Assembly: GCA_903889565.1 (NCBI GenBank)
Contig: CAISYC010000033.1
Span: 1-33,200, forward strand
Reading direction: 5' to 3'
Origin: an uncultured beta proteobacterium
GTDB taxonomy: Bacteria > Pseudomonadota > Gammaproteobacteria > Burkholderiales > SG8-41
DNA length: 33,200 nt
Both the position numbers and the translations under genes were made by a program. Positions within the stretch are counted from its first letter, which is position 1. Every line of letters starts with the position of its first letter. The notes under the pieces are model-generated. The model saw only the letters and a program-made list of their open reading frames with translations. It was not told the origin of the DNA and did not search any database. Positions 1 to 7,064 of the stretch are shown here, piece after piece.

Positions 1-129
1 GAACGATTGTTTCGCCGACTCAAAGGCTTTCGTCGCATCTTCTCGCGATTCGAGAAACTCGACATAATGTTCTTGGCTTTTATCCATTTCGCCCTGATCG
101 TTGAAAGCCTTCGCTATCCACTTGTGTGA
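1..129 (+). CDS. IS5-family transposase, C-terminal fragment (continues off the left edge)
   Basis: Frame +1 is open from base 1 to a TGA at 127-129 (42 codons). It reads ERLFRRLKGFRRIFSRFEKL and then a hydrophobic tail ending in Pro-Leu-Val. The spacing of the first Glu, six residues and then Lys matches the E(6)K part of the Y(2)R(3)E(6)K signature of IS4/IS5 transposases. The first codon of the window is thus probably the third catalytic acidic residue. The following RR-x3-RFEKL is the usual 'RRI-xx-RY-x-K' motif of the family. The gene is cut only by the window edge, so whether the whole transposase is intact is unknown. Confidence 0.7.
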   Translation, partial: ERLFRRLKGFRRIFSRFEKLDIMFLAFIHFALIVESLRYPLV

Positions 130-137
130 ACACGCCC
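1..137 (+). mobile_element. Right end of an IS5-type insertion sequence
   Basis: The window opens inside an insertion sequence. Bases 1-129 encode the C-terminus of a DDE transposase. Bases 121-137, read on the minus strand, begin GGGCGTGTTCACAC, which looks like the terminal inverted repeat of IS5-group elements. The next two bases, 138-139, are TA, compatible with the TA or YTAR target sites of this group. The left end lies outside the window, so the repeat and the target duplication cannot be paired here. The boundary is therefore inferred from one end only. Confidence 0.6.
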
Positions 138-479
138 TAGAGAGTCATAGCTTCGGCCTTTGCCATGCTTTAGGACGTTGATGGCCAACTGTAGATCAGA
201 AAACCGTTCTTTAAGTAAGACCTCGCCCTTAGCCTCCAATAACGCGGCCGCGTCCTGAAAACCATCTGCGCATTGCAACCGGTCCTGGAGGATCGCGTCA
301 AACATTGAAAACATACCAACAGCCGAGATCGCCTTTTGCAGCTGAATTATTTGAAGGGTCTTGACCAGCGGAGTGACGGCGTTGGCTTGCAGTTCCTTGA
401 CCACACGTTGCTGAGCCGCTTCAAGTGCGTTGAGACTGAACGTTGTGCCGCGCTGGACTAGCTCACTAAAGGCATGCAT
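114..479 (-). pseudogene. Uncharacterised protein, 3' end apparently disrupted by the IS
   Basis: This open frame of 121 codons starts at ATG 477-479, with GGAAGGG just upstream. The product is mostly helical and lacks a signal peptide or membrane segment. The region 'LAINVLKHGKGRSYDSL' looks like the conserved core of a small uncharacterised bacterial family, but I cannot name it. The last seven codons (117-137) lie inside the inferred IS terminal repeat and the stop codon lies in the transposase gene. The native C-terminus therefore seems to have been replaced. Its GC content is clearly lower than that of the genes from 970 onward, suggesting acquired DNA. It could still be expressed as a shortened protein. 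Confidence 0.5.
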
Positions 480-605
480 ATCCCTTCCCTGGGGCTTAAC
501 GTGAATTGGTTGACATTGCTGAAATCCTAGGCTCCTCTATTCGTATATGCAACCAACCATAGGTATATCTATGCATCTGCGCCTGTATATATTGGCATAT
601 GGCAT

Positions 606-803
606 TCAGTCGCCGGTTTCAATCAGCACTTTTTTCTGCAGTCCCGGTGCGCGCACGGTTTGCCAATCCGTTTCCCAAACCATTCGCCGCAACCCGCCCT
701 GACTGTCGTAGCGGTAACGCACGCGCACCAGGCGGTCGCCTTGCTGGATGACCAGCTTTTTGGTTCCGTGCTGTCCCGGCGCGAGTGTCAGACGCGTTTC
801 CAT
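606..803 (-). CDS. Small conserved hypothetical protein (65 aa)
   Basis: The product begins METRLTLAPGQHGTKKLV and continues with a basic, beta-rich 'RLVRVRYRYD' segment. I recall similar short proteins with a TRLTL.PGQ.GTKKL start in other Betaproteobacteria, often near mobile DNA, but no function is known to me. The ATG at 803 is chosen because the family-like sequence starts there. An in-frame GTG at 821 would add six residues. No good ribosome binding site is visible for either start. No signal peptide or membrane segment is seen. It lies next to the IS-containing low-GC edge. Confidence 0.55.
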   Translation of the reverse strand: METRLTLAPGQHGTKKLVIQQGDRLVRVRYRYDSQGGLRRMVWETDWQTVRAPGLQKKVLIETGD

Positions 804-969
804 GCAATGGCAACGGCGCACGGATGAAGACGGTTGAAGGCTGCGACTTTGGTAAGATGCAGCCGCGTCGAAAAAATTGAAGTGTCAAGCCGGGCGCGCG
901 GGATGTTTGTAATGCGGCACCCGTCAGTGCCGGCGTCGCGGTTCAGCGTGAGGGCAACGGAGGAAAGCC

Positions 970-1938
970 ATGTTGAAAATTCAAATCGTCGCGCTGCTGG
1001 GCAGCTTGTTATTGGTGTCGTTGCCGGCGTTGGCGCAGTCGGATTCCTATCCATCGAAGCCGGTGCGCCTGATCACGCCGTTTCCGCCGGGCGGCAGCGT
1101 CGATGTGATCGCGCGGCTGGTTGCGCCCAAGCTGTCCGAATCGCTCGGCCGCCAGGTCATCATCGACAACCGTGTGGGCGCCTCGGGCAATATCGGCAAC
1201 GAGCTGGCGGCGCACGCGCCGGCCGACGGTTATACGCTGCTGATCAACACGCTGCCGCTGGTCACCAACATGTACCTGTTCAGCCGCGTGCCGTACGATC
1301 TGCAGAACGATTTCGAACCGGTCTGTCTGCTGTCGTCATCGACCGCGATGCTCGCGGTGCACCCCTCGCTGCCGGTGCGCACGACGCAGGATCTGCTGGC
1401 GCTGGCGCGCTCGAACCGCGGTGTGCTCAATTACGGCACCGCCGGCATCGGCACCAATCCGCATATCGCCGGCGAACTGTTCAACTATCTCGGCAAGATC
1501 AACATCGTCGCCGTGCACTACAAGGGCGGCGGGCCGAGCCTGATCGCGACCATGAGCGGCGAGGTCACGGTGAGCTTCTCGAATATTTCCGAATCGCTGC
1601 CGTATGTCGAGAGCAAGCGCCTGCGCGGCATTGCCATCACCAGCCTCAAGCGGCGCGCGGCCCTGCCGGAGATGCCGGCGATCGCGGAGGCGGTGCCGGG
1701 CTACGAGTTTCTGACCTGGCATGTGATCATGGCGCCGCGTGGCACGCCGCGCGCGATCATCACCCTGCTTAACGAGCGCTTGCGCAAAATCCTCACCGCG
1801 CCCGAACAGGTGCAGCAGTTCGCGAAGAACGGCGTCGATGTCATCGCCAGCACACCAGAAGAGGTCACGGTCCATCTCAAACGCGAGATGGACAAGTGGA
1901 GCCGCGTGATCAAGGAGCGCGGCATCCGCGCCGAATAG
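970..1938 (+). CDS. Bug-family (TctC-like) periplasmic solute-binding protein, SBP1
   Basis: This 322-residue protein is a tripartite-tricarboxylate-transporter (TTT) type extracytoplasmic binding protein, expected to bind a carboxylate in the periplasm. A Sec signal peptide (about 1-22, ending LPALAQ) is followed by the family motif YPSKPVRLITPFPPGGSVD. Downstream come 'IIDNRVGASGNIG' and 'PADGYTLL', which build the ligand pocket in the solved Bug structures. A GGAGGAA ribosome binding site lies 7 bases before ATG 970. The gene stands alone: it converges on a lipoprotein gene 6 bp away. It closely resembles SBP7 in the pocket region (GGSVD; L-x-NT-x-P-x-V-x-N). The ligand is unknown. Confidence 0.92.
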   Translation: MLKIQIVALLGSLLLVSLPALAQSDSYPSKPVRLITPFPPGGSVDVIARLVAPKLSESLGRQVIIDNRVGASGNIGNELAAHAPADGYTLLINTLPLVTNMYLFSRVPYDLQNDFEPVCLLSSSTAMLAVHPSLPVRTTQDLLALARSNRGVLNYGTAGIGTNPHIAGELFNYLGKINIVAVHYKGGGPSLIATMSGEVTVSFSNISESLPYVESKRLRGIAITSLKRRAALPEMPAIAEAVPGYEFLTWHVIMAPRGTPRAIITLLNERLRKILTAPEQVQQFAKNGVDVIASTPEEVTVHLKREMDKWSRVIKERGIRAE

Positions 1939-1944
1939 CCGCGG

Positions 1945-2238
1945 CTAGCGGCGCTCGCCCATGCTGACGCGCGCGCGGTCGCCGTCATGGTCGCGGTCGG
2001 CGTCGTGGAGGACCGGTTCGCTGCGGCCGTGCACGATGCGCACGGGTTCGCGCACCACCTGCGCCGGCGCCCGAATCACGGTGCTGCGCTCGATGTAGAC
2101 CGGCGCCGGCGCGTAAACGACGCGCGCCGGTTCGTAATAGACGGTGGCCGGGCGGTAATAAGCCTGTTCGTAGACCGGGTAGTCGGCGCAGCCCGCCAGC
2201 GCCAGCGTTGCAACGCCTGCCGCGATGAGTGTTTTCAT
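1945..2238 (-). CDS. Small Tyr/Val-rich outer-membrane-type lipoprotein
   Basis: This 97-residue protein starts MKTLIAAGVATLALAGC. The lipobox LAGC predicts lipidation at Cys17 and a mature protein of about 81 residues. The mature part is rich in Tyr, Pro and Val, with repeated 'Y-x-P-A-x-V' units (about residues 28-60). It ends in an Asp/Arg-rich tail. AGGAGG precedes the ATG at 2238. Such short YPA-rich lipoproteins are common in Proteobacteria and have no settled function. It is transcribed towards SBP1, with 6 bp between the stop codons, so it is not in an SBP operon. Retention in the inner or outer membrane cannot be told securely from the sequence. Confidence 0.75.
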   Translation of the reverse strand: MKTLIAAGVATLALAGCADYPVYEQAYYRPATVYYEPARVVYAPAPVYIERSTVIRAPAQVVREPVRIVHGRSEPVLHDADRDHDGDRARVSMGERR

Positions 2239-2380
2239 GGTCGCCTCCTGTCGGTTTGCCGCGCAACTGCCGCGGCCCCGATTATTTAACGTGCGAGGCG
2301 CGTTGCGGGCGCCATACAGGATGTAAACTTTTGTAACCGCGCGCTGGCCACTGCGAGCCGCGATTCAAGGAGGAGGATTC

Positions 2381-2764
2381 ATGTTCGAGGACGCATCGGC
2401 GCTCAACGCCGCCGGCCGGCTGTGCATTGTGTTTTTCTTTGTCGTCGCCGGTCTGTGCAACCTCACGCCGCAGCGCATCCGCGATCACATCGAGCGCATG
2501 GCCGCCGCGCATACGCCGTTTCCCGAGGCCGCGTTCTGGTTCGGCATCGCGCTGCAATTCACCGGCTGCGCGCTGATCCTGCTCGGCTGGCATGCCGACA
2601 TCGGCGTGTGCTGCCTGATCGTGTTCACGCTGGCGGCGACCGCGATCTTTCACCGCTTCTGGCAGGCTGCTGATCCGGCCAAACGCAACAGCGGGCGCGT
2701 CATGCTGCTCAACAACGTCGGCGTGCTCGGCGGGCTGCTCCTGCTGCTGCAGAACCTGCGATGA
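2381..2764 (+). CDS. DoxX-like small membrane protein
   Basis: This 127-residue protein has four predicted membrane helices: about residues 11-28, 48-66, 70-90 and 107-124. 'GRLCIVFFFVVAGLCNL' at the start and the conserved spacing match the DoxX/DUF417-like family, which includes subunits of oxidoreductases and many proteins of unknown role. A strong AGGAGGAG site precedes ATG 2381. The stop codon overlaps the start of the next SBP gene by four bases (ATGA at 2761-2764), so the two are very probably translated in a coupled manner. Whether it takes part in transport with SBP2 and the TSUP protein is only an inference from gene order. Confidence 0.78.
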   Translation: MFEDASALNAAGRLCIVFFFVVAGLCNLTPQRIRDHIERMAAAHTPFPEAAFWFGIALQFTGCALILLGWHADIGVCCLIVFTLAATAIFHRFWQAADPAKRNSGRVMLLNNVGVLGGLLLLLQNLR

Positions 2765-3822
2765 ATGCGATGTCGCGAGGTCGTGCCCGTTCGATATCGC
2801 AGACCGATGGTTGCGGCGGCGCGCATGAAACTCGCAATACCCTGCGCGCCTTGCGGACCTCAGGCTGGCAAGTGCTGGGGATGTCGGTCTGTGCGCTCGC
2901 GGCGTGCACTGCCTGCGCGCAGAACTATCCGTCCAAGTTCGTGCGTTATGTGGTGCCCTTCGCCGGCGGCAGCGGCGCCGACACGCTTGCGCGCATCGTC
3001 ACTGCCGGCATGGCGCCGGCGCTGGGTCAACCGGTGATCGTCGATAACCGCAGCGGCGCCGCCGGCAACATCGGCACCGAGTTCGTCGCGCGCGCCGCGC
3101 CCGACGGCTACACGCTGTTGCAGGCGAGCACGCCGCAGGCCGCCAATACCAGTCTCTACAAAAACCTGCAGTACGATCTGACGCGCGACTTTGTCGCCAT
3201 CAGCCTGTTGGTGCAGGCGCCCAACATGCTCGTGGTGCACCCCTCGCTGCCGGTGAAATCGCTGCGCGAACTCCTCGCGCTGGCGAAGGCGCGCCCCGGC
3301 GCGATCAATTACTCGTCGGCCGGTTCCGGCTCGTCGATCAATCTGTCGTTTGAAATCTTCAAGGGCATGGCCGGCGTCAACATCGTGCACGTGCCGTACC
3401 GCGGCGGCGGCGAGGCGGTGACCGCGGTGGTCGCCGGCGAAACCTCGGTCAGCCTGCTGCCGCTGGCGACCGCGCTGCCGCAGGCGCGGCAGGGCCGGCT
3501 GCGCGCGCTGGCGGTATCGAGCGCGCAGCGCGCGGCTTCGGCGCCGGAATACCCGACCATCGCCGAGGCCGGCGTGGCCGGATATGAATTCAGCAACTGG
3601 TATGGGCTGCTCGCGCCCGCGCGTACGCCGCGGGAGGTGATCGCCACGCTCAATGCGGCGGCGGTCGCCGCCCTGCGCAAACCGGAGGCGGTGCGGCGTT
3701 GCGCGGATCTTGGCTACAGCGTGGTCGCCGATTCGCCCGAGGCATATGGCGCCTACGTCAAATCGGAAGTCGAGCGTCTGGGCAAACTGATCCATACCTA
3801 CAAGCTGGCCGTCGATGGCTGA
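2761..3822 (+). CDS. Bug-family solute-binding protein, SBP2
   Basis: This is a 353-residue TTT-type binding protein. Family motifs: 'QNYPSKFVRYVVPFAGGSGAD', 'VIVDNRSGAAGNIG' and 'APDGYTLL'. The pocket loop is AGGSGAD rather than the usual PPGGxxD. The N-terminus is unusually long: about 40 basic and polar residues precede the hydrophobic stretch 'MSVCALAACTACAQ'. A start at Met41 (base 2881) would give a more normal but short signal peptide. I keep 2761 because it forms an ATGA overlap with the DoxX-like gene. The 3' end overlaps the TSUP permease gene by 8 bases, so this SBP sits inside a three-gene overlapping operon with two membrane proteins. Confidence 0.9.
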   Translation: MNAMSRGRARSISQTDGCGGAHETRNTLRALRTSGWQVLGMSVCALAACTACAQNYPSKFVRYVVPFAGGSGADTLARIVTAGMAPALGQPVIVDNRSGAAGNIGTEFVARAAPDGYTLLQASTPQAANTSLYKNLQYDLTRDFVAISLLVQAPNMLVVHPSLPVKSLRELLALAKARPGAINYSSAGSGSSINLSFEIFKGMAGVNIVHVPYRGGGEAVTAVVAGETSVSLLPLATALPQARQGRLRALAVSSAQRAASAPEYPTIAEAGVAGYEFSNWYGLLAPARTPREVIATLNAAAVAALRKPEAVRRCADLGYSVVADSPEAYGAYVKSEVERLGKLIHTYKLAVDG

Positions 3823-4558
3823 ACTGTCGGCGCCCGAGATCGCCTATTGCGTGTTTGTCATGCTGCTCGCCTACGGGCTGCGCGGCAGCACCGGTTTCGG
3901 CGGCGCGCTCGGCATGCCGCTGCTCGCACTCGTGCTCCCGATCAAGGTGCTGGTGCCGGTGTGGACGCTGCTCGGTTTTGCCTCGTCGATGGCCATACTC
4001 GGCCGCGACCGCCGGCATGTCGATTACCGCGCGATGGTGGCGTTCATGCCGTGGTGCGCCGCCGGCATCGCGGTCGGACTGTATTTTTTCAAGTCGCTCG
4101 ACGCGCGCATGCTCACGCGCGGGCTCGGCATCGTCGTGCTCCTCTATGCATTGCAGTCGCTGGCCGGCCTTATGCGCGCGCGCGGTCTGCCGGCGTGGCT
4201 GCGCCGCGTCATCGAACCGGTCGCCGGCACGCTGTCCGGCGCCGTCGGCACCATGTTCGGTTCGATGGGCAGCGTATTCTTCGCCATGTATCTCGACGCG
4301 CGCGCGGTGGCGAAGGACGCCTTTCGCGCCACCACCTCGGCAATGCTGCTGCTGTTGTGCATCGTGCGCGGCATCGGCTATTACGCGGTCGGCGAATTCA
4401 CCGTCGATGCGTGGATCATGTTCGCCGCGGCGTTTCCGCTGATGCTGGTCGGCATCTATATCGGCGACCGCGTACAGGTCAATATCAGCGAGCGGGGCTT
4501 TCGCAAGCTTGTGTGCGTGACGCTGTTCGTGTGCGGGATACCGTTGCTGTTTAAATAG
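3815..4558 (+). CDS. TSUP (TauE/SafE) family membrane transporter
   Basis: This 247-residue protein has about seven or eight hydrophobic helices. An early 'GLRGSTGFGGALGMPLLALV' segment is typical of the TauE/SafE (TSUP) family, whose members move sulfite, sulfonates, organosulfur compounds or carboxylates across the inner membrane. A second glycine-rich half-motif, 'SGAVGTMFGSMGSVFFAMYL', lies at about residues 138-157, as expected from the internal repeat of the family. Its ATG lies inside the end of the SBP2 gene (8-base overlap), which indicates co-translation. TSUP proteins are not known to need a binding protein, so the pairing is notable. The substrate cannot be predicted. Confidence 0.85.
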   Translation: MAELSAPEIAYCVFVMLLAYGLRGSTGFGGALGMPLLALVLPIKVLVPVWTLLGFASSMAILGRDRRHVDYRAMVAFMPWCAAGIAVGLYFFKSLDARMLTRGLGIVVLLYALQSLAGLMRARGLPAWLRRVIEPVAGTLSGAVGTMFGSMGSVFFAMYLDARAVAKDAFRATTSAMLLLLCIVRGIGYYAVGEFTVDAWIMFAAAFPLMLVGIYIGDRVQVNISERGFRKLVCVTLFVCGIPLLFK

Positions 4559-4573
4559 CCGCGCGGCATCGCA

Positions 4574-5533
4574 TCATTCGATGCGCATGCCGGAATCCTT
4601 GACGACCTTTGTCCATTTGACGAGTTCGGTTTTAATGAAACCGCCGAACTGCCGGGGATCGCTCGGCATAATTTCGAAACTCTGCGCGGCAATTGCCGCC
4701 TTGATCTCGGTTTGATCGAGCAGTTTGGTCAATTCTAGATTCAGCCTGGCAATGACCAGCGCCGGCGTGCCCGCCGGCGCGATGACGCCGTACCAGGCTG
4801 TTGTTTCATATCCGGGCACGCCCGATTCGGCGATGGTGGGAATATCGGGCGTGAAGCTCGACCGTTTCGCACTGGTAATGCCGAGCGGGCGCAGGCGGCC
4901 TTCCTTGATGTGCGGAATGGTCGAAGGCTGGCTGCTGAAGGTCAGTTGAACTTCGCCGCCAAGCAGCGCAACGAGTGCGGGGCCGATTCCCTTATACGGA
5001 ATATGCACGATGTCTGCGCCCGTCATGCTGCCGAACAGCGCGCCGGCCAAATGCGCGGCAGCACCGTTGCCGCCCGATGAGTAATTGAGCTGCCGTGGTT
5101 TCGCCTTCGCCAGCGCAACCAGTTCCTGCACGCTCTTTGCCGGCACTGACGGATACACGACCAGAATGTAGGCGGTCGATGCAATCAGGCGCACCGGCGC
5201 GAAATCCTTCAGCGAGTCGTAACCGACATTCGGATACAGCGCCGGATTGACGGTGAGCGTCGGCGTGGTGAGCATTAACGAATAGCCGTCCGGCACCGCG
5301 GTGGCCAGCATGCCGAGGGCGATGTTGCCGCTGGCGCCGCCGCGGTTGTCGATCACCACCTGCTGCCCGAGTTGCTCGCCGAGTCGCGGCGTGATCTGGC
5401 GCGCGACGATGTCGGCGCCGCCGCCGGGCGGAAAGCCGATCAGCATGCGGATCGGCTTCGACGGGTAGGGTTGGGCTGCGGCGACCGCGCCCCACGCCAG
5501 CAGGAAGAAAAATGTGAGCTGCGAGTAGCGCAT
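4574..5533 (-). CDS. Bug-family solute-binding protein, SBP3
   Basis: The product has 319 residues. The signal peptide is about residues 1-20 (ending GAVAAAQ), followed by 'PYPSKPIRMLIGFPPGGGAD'. 'VIDNRGGASGNIA' and 'VPDGYSLM' complete the pocket motifs. The gene is convergent with the TSUP gene (15 bp apart) and divergent from the PrpD1-PrpD2 pair, suggesting shared control with those enzymes. No ribosome binding site precedes the ATG. A good -35/-10 pair lies so close that the transcript would begin at or next to the ATG, so it may be leaderless. No later Met would keep the signal peptide. Confidence 0.92.
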   Translation of the reverse strand: MRYSQLTFFFLLAWGAVAAAQPYPSKPIRMLIGFPPGGGADIVARQITPRLGEQLGQQVVIDNRGGASGNIALGMLATAVPDGYSLMLTTPTLTVNPALYPNVGYDSLKDFAPVRLIASTAYILVVYPSVPAKSVQELVALAKAKPRQLNYSSGGNGAAAHLAGALFGSMTGADIVHIPYKGIGPALVALLGGEVQLTFSSQPSTIPHIKEGRLRPLGITSAKRSSFTPDIPTIAESGVPGYETTAWYGVIAPAGTPALVIARLNLELTKLLDQTEIKAAIAAQSFEIMPSDPRQFGGFIKTELVKWTKVVKDSGMRIE

Positions 5534-5539
5534 GGCAAA

Positions 5540-5568
5540 AAGCTACGCGCTCGCCCCGGAGAAGTCAA
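5540..5568 (-). promoter_or_regulatory. Candidate sigma-70 promoter for SBP3
   Basis: Read on the minus strand, TTGACT (5563-5568) and TAGCTT (5540-5545) are separated by 17 bases. Only six bases separate the -10 element from the ATG at 5533, which predicts a leaderless or nearly leaderless message. This is a sequence match only. Confidence 0.4.
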
Positions 5569-5593
5569 AACTGTGCGGCATTCGTGCGCGGCA

Positions 5594-5622
5594 TTGAGGC
5601 GGGCCGTGTTTCTTTGTAGTAT
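5594..5622 (+). promoter_or_regulatory. Candidate sigma-70 promoter for the PrpD1-PrpD2 operon
   Basis: TTGAGG (5594-5599) and TAGTAT (5617-5622) are spaced by 17 bases. The expected start of transcription, near 5629, leaves a 65-base leader before the ATG at 5694, which has GGAGGAG upstream. This also argues against translation from the earlier in-frame ATG at 5625. Confidence 0.45.
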
Positions 5623-5693
5623 TCGTGCACCCGATCACGGCGCGCAAAAACAACAATCCCGCGCGCATCCAGCGACCTTCCGGAGGAGCAGTC

Positions 5694-7064
5694 ATGAGCG
5701 TCACGTCAGCATGCGCGGATTTCACCATCAATCTCGAATTTGCGGACATCCCCGCCGAGGCCGTCAAATGGGTCAAGTGGGGCATACTCGACACCACCGG
5801 CGTGACGCTTGCCGGCTCGACGACCGAAACGTCTTCGGTCATCGGCAGGTATCTTGATTTTGTCGGCGGCAATCCGCAGGCGCGCGTGATCGGGCTCGGC
5901 ACCGCAACCAGCGCGCCCGAAGCGGCGATGGCCGACGGCACGCTGGCGCACGCGCTCGACTACGACGATGTCGGTGGCTTCGGTCATCCGACCGCAGTGC
6001 TCGCCCCGGTGATTTTCGCGCTGGCCGACCTGACCAAACCGAGCGGCAAGGAGGCGATCGAAGCCTATGTCGCCGGCTACGAAGTCGGCAACGCCATGGC
6101 CGACCGCAACACCTTCGGCAAGATCGACACAAAGAGTTGGCATCTCGGCTGGCATCCGACCGGGCCGTACGGCACGATCGGCGCGACCGCTACTGCGGCG
6201 CGCCTGTTGAAGCTCACGCGCGAGCAGACCATGCACGCGTTCGGCATCGCCGCCTCCGAAGGCTGCGGCATCCAGAAAAATTTCGGCACCATGACCAAGC
6301 CGCTGCACGCAGGTCTCGCCGCCCGCAACGGCGTGTTCGCCGCACTGCTGGCGCAGCGCGGTTTCACCGCCGACACCGACGCGCTCGGCGGCGAGCAGGG
6401 TTTCCTGCGCGCATTCAAAGGCCCCGGCGATTACACCGAAGAACTCGTCTGCGCGAAACTCGGCAAGGTATGGTCGATCAGCCGCGGACTCGTCATCAAG
6501 TGGTATCCGGCGTGCTGGTCGACGCACCGCGCGACATCCGGCGTGATCGATCTTGTCAAGGAACACCAACTCAAACCAGCCGACATCGAAGCCATCGAAG
6601 TCGATTTTCGTTTGATCCCGCTGCTGCACACGCAGCCGCAAACCGGTCTGCAGGGCAAGTTCTCGATGGCGTTCAACAACGCGCTGGGCGTGTTGAAGGG
6701 CTGGTCGGAAATCCCGGATTACACGGCCAACCGTACGCAGGAGCCGGAAGTAAAGGCGGTCATGCAGAAACTGAAACATGTCGATGATCCGGCCGACGGC
6801 AGCGTGCAGGTGACGATCGTCACGACCGACGGGCGGCGGCTGGCGAAGAACGTCAAGCACGCGCCGGGCGATCCGTCGTTCGGTTTGCAGGAAGAACGCA
6901 CGCGCAACAAGTATCGCGGCTGCGCCGCCTTCCGCCTCGCGCCGGAAGCCGTGCTCGCGGTGGAAAAGGATATTCTCGATCTTGAAAACGTCGCTGATCT
7001 CGCGCCGTTGATGAATGCGCTCGCAGGCAGCAAACAGCCGGCGCGCCAGACGGTACCGGCATGA
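5694..7064 (+). CDS. MmgE/PrpD family protein, PrpD1
   Basis: This 456-residue cytoplasmic protein belongs to the family of 2-methylcitrate dehydratase (PrpD), cis-aconitate decarboxylase and iminodisuccinate epimerase. These enzymes dehydrate, decarboxylate or epimerise small polycarboxylates. The putative pocket residues are all present: 'YDDVGGFGHPT' (His98), 'GWHPTGPYG' (His154), 'TKPLHAG' (Lys202, His205) and 'VIKWYPAC' (Lys269). The start at 5694 follows GGAGGAG. The gene overlaps PrpD2 by four bases (ATGA), so the two are co-translated and may form a mixed oligomer. The substrate is unknown. No prpB or prpC is nearby, so a role in propionate catabolism is not supported. Confidence 0.88.
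   Translation: MSVTSACADFTINLEFADIPAEAVKWVKWGILDTTGVTLAGSTTETSSVIGRYLDFVGGNPQARVIGLGTATSAPEAAMADGTLAHALDYDDVGGFGHPTAVLAPVIFALADLTKPSGKEAIEAYVAGYEVGNAMADRNTFGKIDTKSWHLGWHPTGPYGTIGATATAARLLKLTREQTMHAFGIAASEGCGIQKNFGTMTKPLHAGLAARNGVFAALLAQRGFTADTDALGGEQGFLRAFKGPGDYTEELVCAKLGKVWSISRGLVIKWYPACWSTHRATSGVIDLVKEHQLKPADIEAIEVDFRLIPLLHTQPQTGLQGKFSMAFNNALGVLKGWSEIPDYTANRTQEPEVKAVMQKLKHVDDPADGSVQVTIVTTDGRRLAKNVKHAPGDPSFGLQEERTRNKYRGCAAFRLAPEAVLAVEKDILDLENVADLAPLMNALAGSKQPARQTVPA

Noticed and set aside
1-87. Minus-strand open frame of 29 codons starting at the ATG at 85-87 and running off the left edge
   Set aside because: The plus strand of the same bases encodes a convincing transposase C-terminus, so the minus frame is a shadow.
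2860-3795. 311-codon minus-strand open frame
   Set aside because: Antisense to SBP2, which has a signal peptide and all family motifs.
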